The translations under genes were made by a program, and so were the position numbers. 64,000 bases of DNA from Miltoncostaea sp963762825 (lineage in GTDB: Bacteria > Actinomycetota > Thermoleophilia > Miltoncostaeales > Miltoncostaeaceae). The notes under the pieces are model-generated. The model was not told where the DNA came from. It ran no database searches and saw nothing but the letters and a program-made list of their open reading frames with translations. Below, one piece after another: positions 29,671 to 37,830 of this stretch; the first letter of the stretch is position 1, and each line of letters begins with the position of its first letter. Where the stretch lies: positions 62,001 through 126,000 of the forward strand of contig CAVXLZ010000004.1 in assembly GCA_963762825.1 (NCBI GenBank), in the 5' to 3' direction.

Positions 29671-30465
29671 GCCCAGCGCGCGGCGCGCGAGGATCATCGC
29701 GAGCACCACGGCGACCAGCGCGGGCGCCAGGAAGACCAGCGCAAGGACCGCCGCGACCTGCGGATCCGCCGACACGAAGGGCACCAGCAGCAGCGGCAGC
29801 ATCGGCGTGCCGCCTCCGACCGCCAGGCTCAGCCCGTACTGGCTCCAGGAGACCAGGAAACCCATGAGCCCGGCCACGGCGAGCACCGGGGCGAGGGCCG
29901 GCAGGGTGACGAGGGCCACGCGGCGCGCTCGGCCCGCGCCGTGCACCGCGGCGGCCTCCTCCAGATCGCGGACCTCAGGGCCGAAACCGCTCGCCAGGAT
30001 CAGCACCACATAGGGGAGCACCGGCACGAGGTGCGCCACAACCAGGCCCGGAAGCGTGTCGGCGATCCCGAGCCGGATGAACCACTCCGTGAGGCCCGAG
30101 CCGGTGGCGAACGGGGGCACCAGCAGCGGCAGGCCGAGGAGCACCCAGACCGGACCGAGCCGGCGCACCCGGCGCTCGCCGATCACGCGGGCCGCGGGCC
30201 ACGCGAGCACGATCGCGATGAGGGTGGCCAGCACGCCCACGACCAGGGAGTTGAGGATCGCCTCGAGCGCGCCTGATGTGTCGGCGAAGGCCTCCTGCAC
30301 GCCCCGCGTCCCGAAGCGCTGAGGCAGGACGCCGGGCGAGCGCCACTCATCGGCCAGAGCCCGCACGACGAGCGTGAGCAGCGGGGCGACGGCCGCGAGC
30401 GCGATGACGACGAGCGCCGTCCGCGCCCCGAGTCGCCCTCCCCTCTGGGGAGCCTCCTCACTCAT
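29626..30465 (-). CDS. ABC importer permease, second half of a YnjC-like pair
   Basis: A 279-residue inner-membrane permease with about six helices. The EAA loop is visible as EEAAAVHGAGRARRVALVTLPALAPVLAVAG at about residues 168-198, which contacts the ATPase. In Escherichia coli YnjC one chain carries two permease halves; here the halves are separate genes. It is the last gene of the ynjBCD-like operon and overlaps the preceding permease gene by 8 bases. The imported compound of this family is not established; thiamine-type or sugar-type roles have been suggested for relatives. Confidence 0.85.
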   Translation of the reverse strand: MSEEAPQRGGRLGARTALVVIALAAVAPLLTLVVRALADEWRSPGVLPQRFGTRGVQEAFADTSGALEAILNSLVVGVLATLIAIVLAWPAARVIGERRVRRLGPVWVLLGLPLLVPPFATGSGLTEWFIRLGIADTLPGLVVAHLVPVLPYVVLILASGFGPEVRDLEEAAAVHGAGRARRVALVTLPALAPVLAVAGLMGFLVSWSQYGLSLAVGGGTPMLPLLLVPFVSADPQVAAVLALVFLAPALVAVVLAMILARRALGSGSPGGLGEPHVEL

Positions 30466-31306
30466 TGCGCCGCCGTAGTCCGGTCGCCGCCACGGCCGCC
30501 ACGGCCACCGCCAGGACCGATGCCACGAGCAGGGCGGCGTTCGCCTCGGAGCGGCCCTCGAGGCTGGCGGTCCGCGTGGCGTTCAGCGCCAGCTCCGACA
30601 GCGTCTCGGGCGAGCTCGGGCCGATGGTGAGTGGAACCTCGAAAGCCCCGATCACGAAGGCGGCGACCACAGCCGACCCGGTCACGAGCGGTGCCCGGAT
30701 GGCCGGCCAGACCACCCACCGCATCCGCTGCAGCGGGCGCGCCCCGAGCACTGCCGCCGCCTCCTCGCGCGCCGCGACCGCCGGCCCCCAGCAGGCCAAC
30801 ACGAGCAGCGCCAGGAAGGGCGTCTCCTTGTAGACGTACACGAGCACGATGCCGAGGCCCTGAGGGTCGCGCACGAGGTCGAGCGGCAGGCCGCCGAGGA
30901 TGCGATCGGCGATGCCCCCGTGGCCGAGCCAGAGCACCCCGAGCACCGCGGCCACCAGGTGCGGCATCGGCACGGGCACCGCGGCGAGAACTCGCACGAG
31001 CCCCCCGCTGCGCCGCAGCACCGATGCGAGCACGACCGCCAGCATCGCCGATACGATCGTGGCGAGGGCCGCGATCCTCAGCGTGAACCAGAGCGAGTCC
31101 CAGAACGCGGGGTCGTCCAGCAGCGACCGGTAGGCCTCGAGATCGGCCCCCGACCACCCGCTCAGCCGGCTCACCCCGAGGCTGGATCGCACCGCACCGA
31201 CTATCCCCGCCCCCCAGAGCGCCAATACGACCGCCAGGGCGGGCGTCAGGGAGATGAGCGCGCGTGCGCGGTCAGATATGAAGCGCACCGTCCGCGCCGC
31301 GAGCAC
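30458..31306 (-). CDS. ABC importer permease, first half of a YnjC-like pair
   Basis: A 282-residue permease with six helices and an EAA loop EEAAAVLGARPLQRMRWVVWPAIRAPLVTG at about residues 178-208. The WFTLRIAALATIVSAMLAVVLAS segment is the typical N-terminal BPD_transp region. It corresponds to the first half of fused YnjC. The ATG at 31306 overlaps the ATPase gene by 35 bases; an in-frame GTG at 31288 is an alternative start with a smaller overlap. It forms the membrane channel with the product of 29626-30465. Confidence 0.85.
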   Translation of the reverse strand: MLAARTVRFISDRARALISLTPALAVVLALWGAGIVGAVRSSLGVSRLSGWSGADLEAYRSLLDDPAFWDSLWFTLRIAALATIVSAMLAVVLASVLRRSGGLVRVLAAVPVPMPHLVAAVLGVLWLGHGGIADRILGGLPLDLVRDPQGLGIVLVYVYKETPFLALLVLACWGPAVAAREEAAAVLGARPLQRMRWVVWPAIRAPLVTGSAVVAAFVIGAFEVPLTIGPSSPETLSELALNATRTASLEGRSEANAALLVASVLAVAVAAVAATGLRRRNE

Positions 31307-32279
31307 ACACCGGGTCGTCGTCGGGGAACCTCCAGACCGCCTCCGGCGGGACGCTCACGCCGACCGTGTCGCCCACGACGGGGGCAGGGTCGGGAGGGAT
31401 CCGCGCCTCGAGGCGCACGGCGCCCTGGGCGAGTCGGACGCGCAGGGCCGAACCGGCGAAGGTCACCTCCCGGACCGTCATCCGCAACGCTCCGGGCTCT
31501 GCGATCGCGATGGCCTCGGCCCGTATCGAGATCCGCGCCGGCCCGTCGGGTCCGTCGACCGCCACCGGACCGGCCTCGGTGGCGAGGACACCGGCGCGGA
31601 CCTCCCCGGCGAGGATGTTGCGGGATCCGAAGAACCTGGCCACGATCGGCGATACCGGCCGCAGGAAGAGGTTGCGCGGGGTGTCGCACTGGACGATGCG
31701 GCCCTCGATCATCAGGGCGATCGTCTCGCCCATCTCGGCGGCCTCATCGCGATCGTGGGTCACGATCACCGTCGTCACGCCGCGCTCCTGCTGCAGGCGC
31801 AGGATGAGCCGTCGCAAGCCCTCGCGCCGATCGGGATCGACCGAGGCCATCGGCTCGTCGAGCAGCAGCAGCGGAGGCTCCGGGCAGAGAGCGCGCGCGA
31901 GCGCCACCCGCTGCTGCTCGCCGCCGGACATGCCCCGAACGCTGCGGCGGCCGAGGCCGTCGAGGCCGACCTCCGCCAGCAGCGCATCGGCACGGGCGCG
32001 GCGCTCGCGGCGGCCGACCCCGCCCACCCTCAGGGCGAAGGCCACGTTCTCGGCCACGTCCAGGTTGGGCAGGAGCCGTGGATCCTGGAACACCATCGCG
32101 ATCGGTCGCCGGTGGGGCGGCAGGCGATCGAGCACCTCCCCATCGGCCTCCACGCGCCCGGACGCCGAGGGCTCGAGGCCGGCGATCACGCGCAGCAGGG
32201 TGGTCTTTCCGGCCCCGGAGGGTCCGACCAGGGCCAGGCGTCCCCCGGCCGGCACGTCCAATTCGACGCCCCGCAGCAC
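31272..32279 (-). CDS. ABC importer ATP-binding protein, YnjD-like
   Basis: A 335-residue ATPase of the CysA/PotA branch. It has Walker A GPSGAGKTTLLRVIAGLE at about residue 19, VFQDPRLLPNLDVAENVAFAL, the signature MSGGEQQRVALARALCPEPPLLLLDEPMASVDPDRR, VIVTHDRDEAAEMG, and a C-terminal TOBE-like regulatory region. The GTG at 32279 is the first standard start, but homology-like sequence (LLCRDVAASPGGSR) continues in frame about 14 codons upstream with no ATG or GTG. A CTG start or extension is therefore possible. It powers the flanking permeases. Confidence 0.88.
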   Translation of the reverse strand: MLRGVELDVPAGGRLALVGPSGAGKTTLLRVIAGLEPSASGRVEADGEVLDRLPPHRRPIAMVFQDPRLLPNLDVAENVAFALRVGGVGRRERRARADALLAEVGLDGLGRRSVRGMSGGEQQRVALARALCPEPPLLLLDEPMASVDPDRREGLRRLILRLQQERGVTTVIVTHDRDEAAEMGETIALMIEGRIVQCDTPRNLFLRPVSPIVARFFGSRNILAGEVRAGVLATEAGPVAVDGPDGPARISIRAEAIAIAEPGALRMTVREVTFAGSALRVRLAQGAVRLEARIPPDPAPVVGDTVGVSVPPEAVWRFPDDDPVCARGADGALHI

Positions 32280-32326
32280 GCGGGAGCCCCCCGGGCTCGC
32301 CGCGACGTCCCGACACAGGAGGCCGG

Positions 32327-33526
32327 CTACCGGAGCACCTCGCCTCGCCAGCGCTCCTCCAGGCGTGTGACCTCGGCGGCGGGCAGCTCGGCGAGCGTCT
32401 CGCCCAGATCGTCGGGCCCGAGCAGGTACGGGCTGGCGTCGGGCCGCTCCAGCCGGGAGCGGTCGGCAGGGTCGAGACGGCCCGGATCGAGCACCGTCGG
32501 TACGCCAAGCACGGCGGGATCGGCCTTCACCAGCTGGAGCTCCGGCGACAGGAGCAGGTTCGCGACCACCGCGGCCCCCTCTCGGTTGGCGGCGTTGGCG
32601 GGGATGGTGACATAGCTGGTGTTCGCCAACGTGCGCGCCATGGCGAACGGGCGTGCACGCTTCGGGAAGGTCCCCGACCTGACCGCCGAGAGCACGAAGC
32701 CCGGGTCGTAGCTGAGCGCGATGTCCACTTGTCCGTCACCGAACAGGCGGTTGAGCTCGGCCTCGGACTTGGGCAGGCTCCGACCCTCGTCGAAGAGGGA
32801 GGGACCAACCTCGCGCAGCGCCCGGAGGGCCTCGTCCTCACCGAGCTCCTGGACGGCCAGGCGGACGAAAGCGGAGCCGGTGAAGTCGGGCGGCGCGGGG
32901 TAGGTCACCCGGCCGGGGTTGCGGCGCGCGTAGTCGAGCAGCTCGGCGACGGTCGTCGGCGGCGTGGCGACGCGGTTCGGATCGTAGGCGAAGATCAGCG
33001 CGGCACGGCTCCAGGGTGACTCCTGCCCCTCGACCGGGACCCCGAAGTCGGTGGCGATGGACGGATCGGCGGGGTCCACCAGGGAGGCGTTCGGCAGGTC
33101 TGCGGCCCAGTCGTTCAGCCAGATCCCGGCCTCCTTGCCCAAGGCGAAGTTCTCGCCGTTGATCCAGATGAGGTCCACCGCCCCACCGCTGCCCTTGCCG
33201 GCCTCGCGCTCGGCCAACACGCGCTGGACGGCGTCGGCGGTGTCGTCGATCGGCACCTGCTTCAGGGTCACGCCCTCAGCGGCGGCGGCCGGAACGACAT
33301 GCTCGCGCACATAGCGATTGATGCGCGCGTCGCCGCCGAACATCCACCAGCGCACCGTCTGACCCCGGGCCTGCGAGCTGATCCGTTCCCAGTCGCCCTG
33401 CAGCCCGGCCGACGAGGGCTCGGCCGTTGACCCTCCGCCGCAGCCGGCGGCGAGGGCGGCGATCACCCCGACGACGACGAGGGCGGCGATCGACCTACGG
33501 TTCGGGCGGCGACGCGGATCGGGCAA
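32327..33526 (-). CDS. ynjB: ABC importer substrate-binding lipoprotein, YnjB-like
   Basis: A 399-residue extracytoplasmic binding protein. The signal peptide (SIAALVVVGVIAALAAGC) ends in a lipobox cysteine, so it should be lipid-anchored. The segments TVRWWMFGGDARINRYV, DDTADAVQRVLAEREAGKGSGGAVDLIWINGENF and FGVPVEGQESPW match the YnjB family closely and identify the operon. It starts at a TTG preceded by GGGAGAGAG. It is the first gene of a four-gene operon (binding protein, ATPase, two permeases). The ligand is unknown. No riboswitch was seen upstream. Confidence 0.88.
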   Translation of the reverse strand: MPDPRRRPNRRSIAALVVVGVIAALAAGCGGGSTAEPSSAGLQGDWERISSQARGQTVRWWMFGGDARINRYVREHVVPAAAAEGVTLKQVPIDDTADAVQRVLAEREAGKGSGGAVDLIWINGENFALGKEAGIWLNDWAADLPNASLVDPADPSIATDFGVPVEGQESPWSRAALIFAYDPNRVATPPTTVAELLDYARRNPGRVTYPAPPDFTGSAFVRLAVQELGEDEALRALREVGPSLFDEGRSLPKSEAELNRLFGDGQVDIALSYDPGFVLSAVRSGTFPKRARPFAMARTLANTSYVTIPANAANREGAAVVANLLLSPELQLVKADPAVLGVPTVLDPGRLDPADRSRLERPDASPYLLGPDDLGETLAELPAAEVTRLEERWRGEVLR

Positions 33527-33597
33527 CGGCTCTCTCTCCCCGGGCGCGGGACGGACTCTCCAGCAAGCGTAGTGGCGAATTCTGACGACGGCCTTTC

Positions 33598-33610
33598 GTC
33601 ATCTGATGAC
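33598..33610. promoter_or_regulatory. palindrome in divergent intergenic region
   Basis: GTCATC-T-GATGAC, a perfect 6+1+6 palindrome located between the divergent ynjB-like gene and the phosphatidyltransferase operon. Its position makes it a candidate operator for either operon, but a 13-base palindrome can occur by chance. Confidence 0.3.
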
Positions 33611-33662
33611 AACCTCCCCGGTGTAGAACTCTCCGAATGGATCCCTCGCCCGCGCCGCCCCC

Positions 33663-34280
33663 GTGATCGACCGCGCCCTCCGGCGCCACAAGGAGCTCCT
33701 GCTCGCACCGATCGCGCGCATCACGCCCCGGGCCGTCCATCCGTCGGCCGTCACCGCGGCGGCCCTCGTCCCCGGCCTCGGGGCGGCGGTGGCGGCCGGG
33801 GTGGGGGCCCCGGCGGTCGCGGTCTCGCTCTGGCTCGTCAACCGTTTGCTCGACGGCCTGGACGGCACCATCGCCCGACTCGGCGGGCGGCAGTCCGAGC
33901 GAGGCGCGTACGCCGACATGCTGCTCGACGTGGTCGTCTACGCCGCGATCCCCCTCGGTATCGCAGCGGGGCAGGACACCCGGGCGGCCTGGATCGCGTC
34001 CGCCGCGCTCCTGGCGGCCTTCTACGTCAACGCGATCTCCTGGTCATACCTCTCCGCGCTGCTCGAGCGGCGCGGTGCCGGCGCGAGCGCCCGCGGCGAG
34101 ATGACGGCGATCACCATGCCGAGCGGCCTCGTCGAAGGCGCCGAGACGGTGGTGCTGCTGGCGATCGCGCTGGCGGTGCCCGGCTGGTCGGTTGCGGTGA
34201 TGTGGGTCATGGCGGCGGGCGTCGCCATCAGCGTCCTCCAGAGGGCGCACTGGGCCGTCCGCCGCCTCGATCCCGCGTGA
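33663..34280 (+). CDS. CDP-alcohol phosphatidyltransferase
   Basis: A 205-residue integral membrane enzyme with about five or six helices. The complete family motif is present: D67-G68-x2-A71-R72-x8-G81-x3-D85-x3-D89 (DGTIARLGGRQSERG...AYADMLLD). Such enzymes transfer a phosphatidyl or related group from a CDP-linked lipid to an alcohol to make phospholipid headgroups; the acceptor cannot be told from sequence. It is the first gene of a four-gene operon; its TGA overlaps the GTG of the next gene. The ATG at 33664-33665 region is replaced by GTG at 33663 as the start. Confidence 0.9.
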   Translation: MIDRALRRHKELLLAPIARITPRAVHPSAVTAAALVPGLGAAVAAGVGAPAVAVSLWLVNRLLDGLDGTIARLGGRQSERGAYADMLLDVVVYAAIPLGIAAGQDTRAAWIASAALLAAFYVNAISWSYLSALLERRGAGASARGEMTAITMPSGLVEGAETVVLLAIALAVPGWSVAVMWVMAAGVAISVLQRAHWAVRRLDPA

Positions 34281-34960
34281 GCAGCGGGCGTACCCAGCGG
34301 CTGGTCGTCGCCGCGGCATGGATCGCCCTCCTGGCCGGCGCCGCCGTCTGGGCCCTGGCCCAGGACGGCAGCCCCGGCCAGGCCGCGACCGAGCTCGTCG
34401 ACGCCATCCAGGGCAGCGCGTGGGGCCCGCTCGCGTTCGTGGCCGTCTACCTGGCGCGCCCTCTCATCTTCTTCTCGGCTGCGGTCCTGACGGTCGCCGG
34501 GGGCTTCCTCTTCGGCCCGGTGGCCGGCATCGCCCTGGTCGTAGTGGCCAGCAACGGCTCGGCGATGGTCGCCTACGGCCTCGCGCGCTGGCTCGGAGGC
34601 GAGCGCTTCGCCGATCCGGATGCCGCGGGCCGGCTCGCCCGCTGGTCGCGGCGCCTGCGCGAGCGCAGCTTCGAGACGGTGATCGTGATGCGCCTGCTCT
34701 ACCTCCCCTACGACCTCGTCAGCTACCTCGCGGGCGCCCTGCGCATCCATCCTGTGGCCTTCATCACGGGGACCGCCATCGGCAGCGCGCCGGCCACGGT
34801 CGCCTTCGTGCTCTTCGGCGCGTCGCTCGAGAGCTTCGACGGGGGGGTGCCGCAGATCGACGGTCCGATCCTGATCGCATCGGGGGTGCTGCTGGTGGCC
34901 GGCCTTGGCATCTCGAAGGTCCTGCGGCGGCGCGACGAGCCGGACCCGGCCGATGCCTGA
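34277..34960 (+). CDS. TVP38/TMEM64-family (DedA-like) membrane protein
   Basis: A 227-residue membrane protein. The core is LTVAGGFLFGPVAGIALVVVASNGSAMVAYGLARWLGGERF, followed by VIVMRLLYLPYDLVSYLAGALRIHPVAFITGTAIGSAPATVAFV. This is the VTT/SNARE-associated domain with two re-entrant loops and the conserved RLLYLP motif. DedA/VTT proteins act as lipid scramblases or flippases, including for undecaprenyl phosphate and phospholipids. GTG overlaps the phosphatidyltransferase stop by 4 bases and its own stop overlaps the next ATG, so all are coupled. A lipid-handling role for the operon is inferred. Confidence 0.88.
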   Translation: MSSGRTQRLVVAAAWIALLAGAAVWALAQDGSPGQAATELVDAIQGSAWGPLAFVAVYLARPLIFFSAAVLTVAGGFLFGPVAGIALVVVASNGSAMVAYGLARWLGGERFADPDAAGRLARWSRRLRERSFETVIVMRLLYLPYDLVSYLAGALRIHPVAFITGTAIGSAPATVAFVLFGASLESFDGGVPQIDGPILIASGVLLVAGLGISKVLRRRDEPDPADA

Positions 34961-36371
34961 CTCCACTCACCTCCACGACGCGATCGTGGTCGGCGCGGGG
35001 GCGGGCGGGCTGACCGTCGCCATCGGGCTCGCGGCCCTCGGGCGCCGGGTGGCCCTGGTCGAGGCGGATCGGGTGGGAGGCGACTGCACCAACGTCGGCT
35101 GTGTGCCGTCCAAGCGCCTTATCCACCTCGCGCGCGAGCGGGCGCAACGCGCCGATCCGGACGGTCTCCTGGCCGCGGTGCGCGCGACGCGCGACGGGCT
35201 CGCGCACAGGGAGGATCACGAGCTCTCCACGACCGAGGGCATCGATCTGATCCGCGGGCGGGCCTCGCTCGGCCCGGGACGGCGCGTGAGCATCGCGACC
35301 GCGGACGGTACACGCACGGTGACCGCCCCCCATGTCGTGATCGCCACCGGCTCACGACCGCGGACGCTCGACATCCCCGGGCTCCCCCCGGAGCGCCTGC
35401 TCACCAACGAGAGCCTCTTCGAGCTGGAGCGCGCACCCGCGCATCTGGCGATCGTCGGCGCCGGCCCGATCGGCGTCGAGATGGCCTGCGCCTTCGCGCG
35501 GATGGGAACCCGGATCACCCTGATCGACGTGGCCGATCGCGTCCTCCCCACGGCCGACCCCGAGGCCTCCGAGGCGCTCGCGGCCGCGCTCGGCGATCAG
35601 GCCGTCGCCCTGCGGCTCGGATCGCAGGTGACCGGCTACGAGGCGGCGCGCTCCCGCCTCGCCCTCGAGGGCCCCTCGGGCGCCGAGCGGATCGAGGGAG
35701 TCGACGCGGTGCTGGTGGCGATCGGGCGCGTGCCCAACGTCGAGGGCTTTGCGGCCGAGCTCGACACCGGCCCGGGAGGCATCCGGGTCAACGGCTGGGG
35801 GCGGACGTCGGCGAGCGGCGTCTGGGCGGTCGGCGACGTGACCCCGGTGGCCCACCAGACGCACGCGGCGAACGCGTTCGGCCGCCGGATCGTTCAGCGC
35901 ATCGCCCTCCCGTGGATTCCCGCCCTCGGCCGGCCTCCCGTGATCCCCCTCGCCGTCTTCAGCGATCCCGAGGTCGCCTGGGTGGGCCCCACCGCGGCCG
36001 AGCGCGCCGAGCGCTGCCACCCCGAGGCCGTGGTCCACCTGCGGGTCGATCTGGCCGACACCGATCGCGGCCTCACCGACGACGTGCGCCACGGCTTCGT
36101 CGCGGTGGTCGCGGTGCGGCTCACGGGCCGGATCGTGTCCGCCACCGTCGTCGGCCCCCACGCCTCCGAGCTGCTGCCGCTCCTCACCCTCGCGATCTCC
36201 CGGAGGACCTCGCTCCTGCGCCTGCAACGGCTGGTCTACCCCTACCCCACCTTCTCCGGGGCGATCGGCAGGGTCGCGGACGAGTTCGCGCGGCGGACGC
36301 TGCCGAACCTGCGCACCGAGCTCGCCGCCTACGCCCGCTACCGCCGGGTGGGCGGGCGGAAGGCCCGGTGA
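34953..36371 (+). CDS. flavoprotein disulfide-reductase homologue (mercuric reductase-like)
   Basis: A 472-residue class I pyridine nucleotide-disulfide oxidoreductase. It has the FAD site VVGAGAGGLTVAIGLAALG at residues 12-30, redox-active GGDCTNVGCVPSK (C45, C50), the NAD(P) site IVGAGPIGVEMACAFARMG and GVWAVGDVTPV. The C-terminal dimerisation domain lacks the His-Glu pair of lipoamide and glutathione reductases: the usual HxxPTxSE reads YPYPTFSG. The C-terminal cysteine pair of MerA is also absent. The enzyme keeps the dithiol but probably reduces an unusual acceptor. It overlaps both neighbours in the operon. Confidence 0.88.
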   Translation: MPDSTHLHDAIVVGAGAGGLTVAIGLAALGRRVALVEADRVGGDCTNVGCVPSKRLIHLARERAQRADPDGLLAAVRATRDGLAHREDHELSTTEGIDLIRGRASLGPGRRVSIATADGTRTVTAPHVVIATGSRPRTLDIPGLPPERLLTNESLFELERAPAHLAIVGAGPIGVEMACAFARMGTRITLIDVADRVLPTADPEASEALAAALGDQAVALRLGSQVTGYEAARSRLALEGPSGAERIEGVDAVLVAIGRVPNVEGFAAELDTGPGGIRVNGWGRTSASGVWAVGDVTPVAHQTHAANAFGRRIVQRIALPWIPALGRPPVIPLAVFSDPEVAWVGPTAAERAERCHPEAVVHLRVDLADTDRGLTDDVRHGFVAVVAVRLTGRIVSATVVGPHASELLPLLTLAISRRTSLLRLQRLVYPYPTFSGAIGRVADEFARRTLPNLRTELAAYARYRRVGGRKAR

Positions 36372-37747
36372 TCCGGGCCCTACGGGCCCTGGAGGCGGCC
36401 ACCCGGCCGATGGAACCCGAGCGCGCTGCGGCGCTCGCGCGGCGCTGGCGCGAGCTGCCCGCAGCGGTGCGCACGCCCACCCAGATGCTCGGCCGGCGCA
36501 TCGCCGGATGCGAGGGCACCCACGGGGTCTTCCCACGCTGCAACCTTGCCTGCTCGCCCTGCTACCACTCGCGCGAGGCCAATCGCGTCCCGGTCGACGG
36601 CGCGCACACGGTGCGCGAGGTGCGGGCGCAGATGGGCCTGCTGCGCGAGCTGCGCGGACCAGGCCAGCCGGCGCAGCTGATCGGCGGCGAGGTCAGCCTG
36701 CTGCCCCCCGGCGATCACGCCGCCGCCCTGCAGGCGATGATCGACGCGGGGCGCAAGCCGATGTCGATGACCCACGGCGACTTCGACTACGACTACCTCG
36801 AGGCGCTGGCCCTCGATCCGCGCACCGGCCGCCCACGCTTTCGCCATCTGAGCTTCGCGGGACACTTCGACTCGACCATGATCGGCAGGCGCGGTGCCGA
36901 GCGCCCAGAGAGCGAGGCGGAGCTCGATGTGTTCCGCCGGAGGTTCTGCGCGATGTTCGCGCGCTTGCGGGCCGAGCACGGCATCGCGAGCTTCCTCGCC
37001 CACAACATGACCGTCACGCCGGGCAACCTCGCCGAAGTGGCCGGGGTGGTCCGGCGCAACCGCGAGCTCGGCTTCCGCCTCTTCAGCTTCCAGCCGGCCG
37101 CGTACGTCGGCAACCCCGCGCGGTGGGCGGAGGGCTATCGGGCGATCGATCCGGACGAGGTCTGGCGGGGCGTCGAGGAGGGCGCCGGGGGGCGCCTTCA
37201 CCACCGCTCCATCCAGTACGGCGACCCCCGCTGCAACCGGACCGCCTACGGGGGATTCACCGGATCGCGCCACTGGACGCTGCTCGACGACGACGACCCG
37301 CGCGACGCCGCCGCGCTGACCAGCTTCCTCGACGCCTACGGCGGCATGGACTTCGGAGCCGCGCGGGCGCTGGTCGCGCTGCGGCTTGCGCGCGGGGCTC
37401 TGGCCCGCCCCGCGGTGGTCGCGCGCTGCGCCGGAGTGGGCATGCGCGTGATGCGCCGCATGGGAGGGCCCCTCGCAGCGATGCGGGCCCGGCCACGGCC
37501 GGTCACCTTCGTGATGCACAGCTTCATGGACGCGTCGGTGGTCGAGCCCGCATGGAGGGCGCTGGAGCGCGGCGAGGTCAGCGACGACCCGGCCGTGCGG
37601 GCGGCCCAGGAGCGCCTGTCTGCCTGCTCCTATGCCATGGCCCACCCCGAGGACGGGCGCATCGTCCCCGCCTGCGCACAGCACGCGGTGTTCGATCCGA
37701 AGGAGAACCGGCGTCTGGTGGCCCTCCTGCGGAGCCCGGAGCCGTGA
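36368..37747 (+). CDS. radical SAM enzyme
   Basis: A 459-residue radical SAM protein. The cluster motif is C58-x3-C62-x2-C65 in RCNLACSPCYHSRE, followed by QLIGGEVSLLP (GGE motif at about 106-108) that binds SAM. A further Cys at 48 and others (FRRRFCAMF, DPRCNR, LSACSYAM, IVPACAQH) lie outside the core. The family looks related to poorly characterised radical SAM proteins acting on lipids or small molecules. GTG overlaps the flavoprotein stop (GTGA). As the last gene of the phosphatidyltransferase-VTT-flavoprotein operon, a lipid substrate is a reasonable but untested idea. Confidence 0.88.
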   Translation: MIRALRALEAATRPMEPERAAALARRWRELPAAVRTPTQMLGRRIAGCEGTHGVFPRCNLACSPCYHSREANRVPVDGAHTVREVRAQMGLLRELRGPGQPAQLIGGEVSLLPPGDHAAALQAMIDAGRKPMSMTHGDFDYDYLEALALDPRTGRPRFRHLSFAGHFDSTMIGRRGAERPESEAELDVFRRRFCAMFARLRAEHGIASFLAHNMTVTPGNLAEVAGVVRRNRELGFRLFSFQPAAYVGNPARWAEGYRAIDPDEVWRGVEEGAGGRLHHRSIQYGDPRCNRTAYGGFTGSRHWTLLDDDDPRDAAALTSFLDAYGGMDFGAARALVALRLARGALARPAVVARCAGVGMRVMRRMGGPLAAMRARPRPVTFVMHSFMDASVVEPAWRALERGEVSDDPAVRAAQERLSACSYAMAHPEDGRIVPACAQHAVFDPKENRRLVALLRSPEP

Positions 37748-37830
37748 CGGCGCCGACGAGGGAGGGTGATTCCGAAAGCCCCTGTTAAGAGCCCGCCAAG
37801 GTCGGCGCAAGAACTTGGGTCTGGGATGCG

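Noticed and set aside
33527..33662. A thiamine (TPP) riboswitch before the ynjB-like gene
   Set aside because: No CTGAGA-type or other conserved TPP-aptamer segments are visible in the intergenic region.
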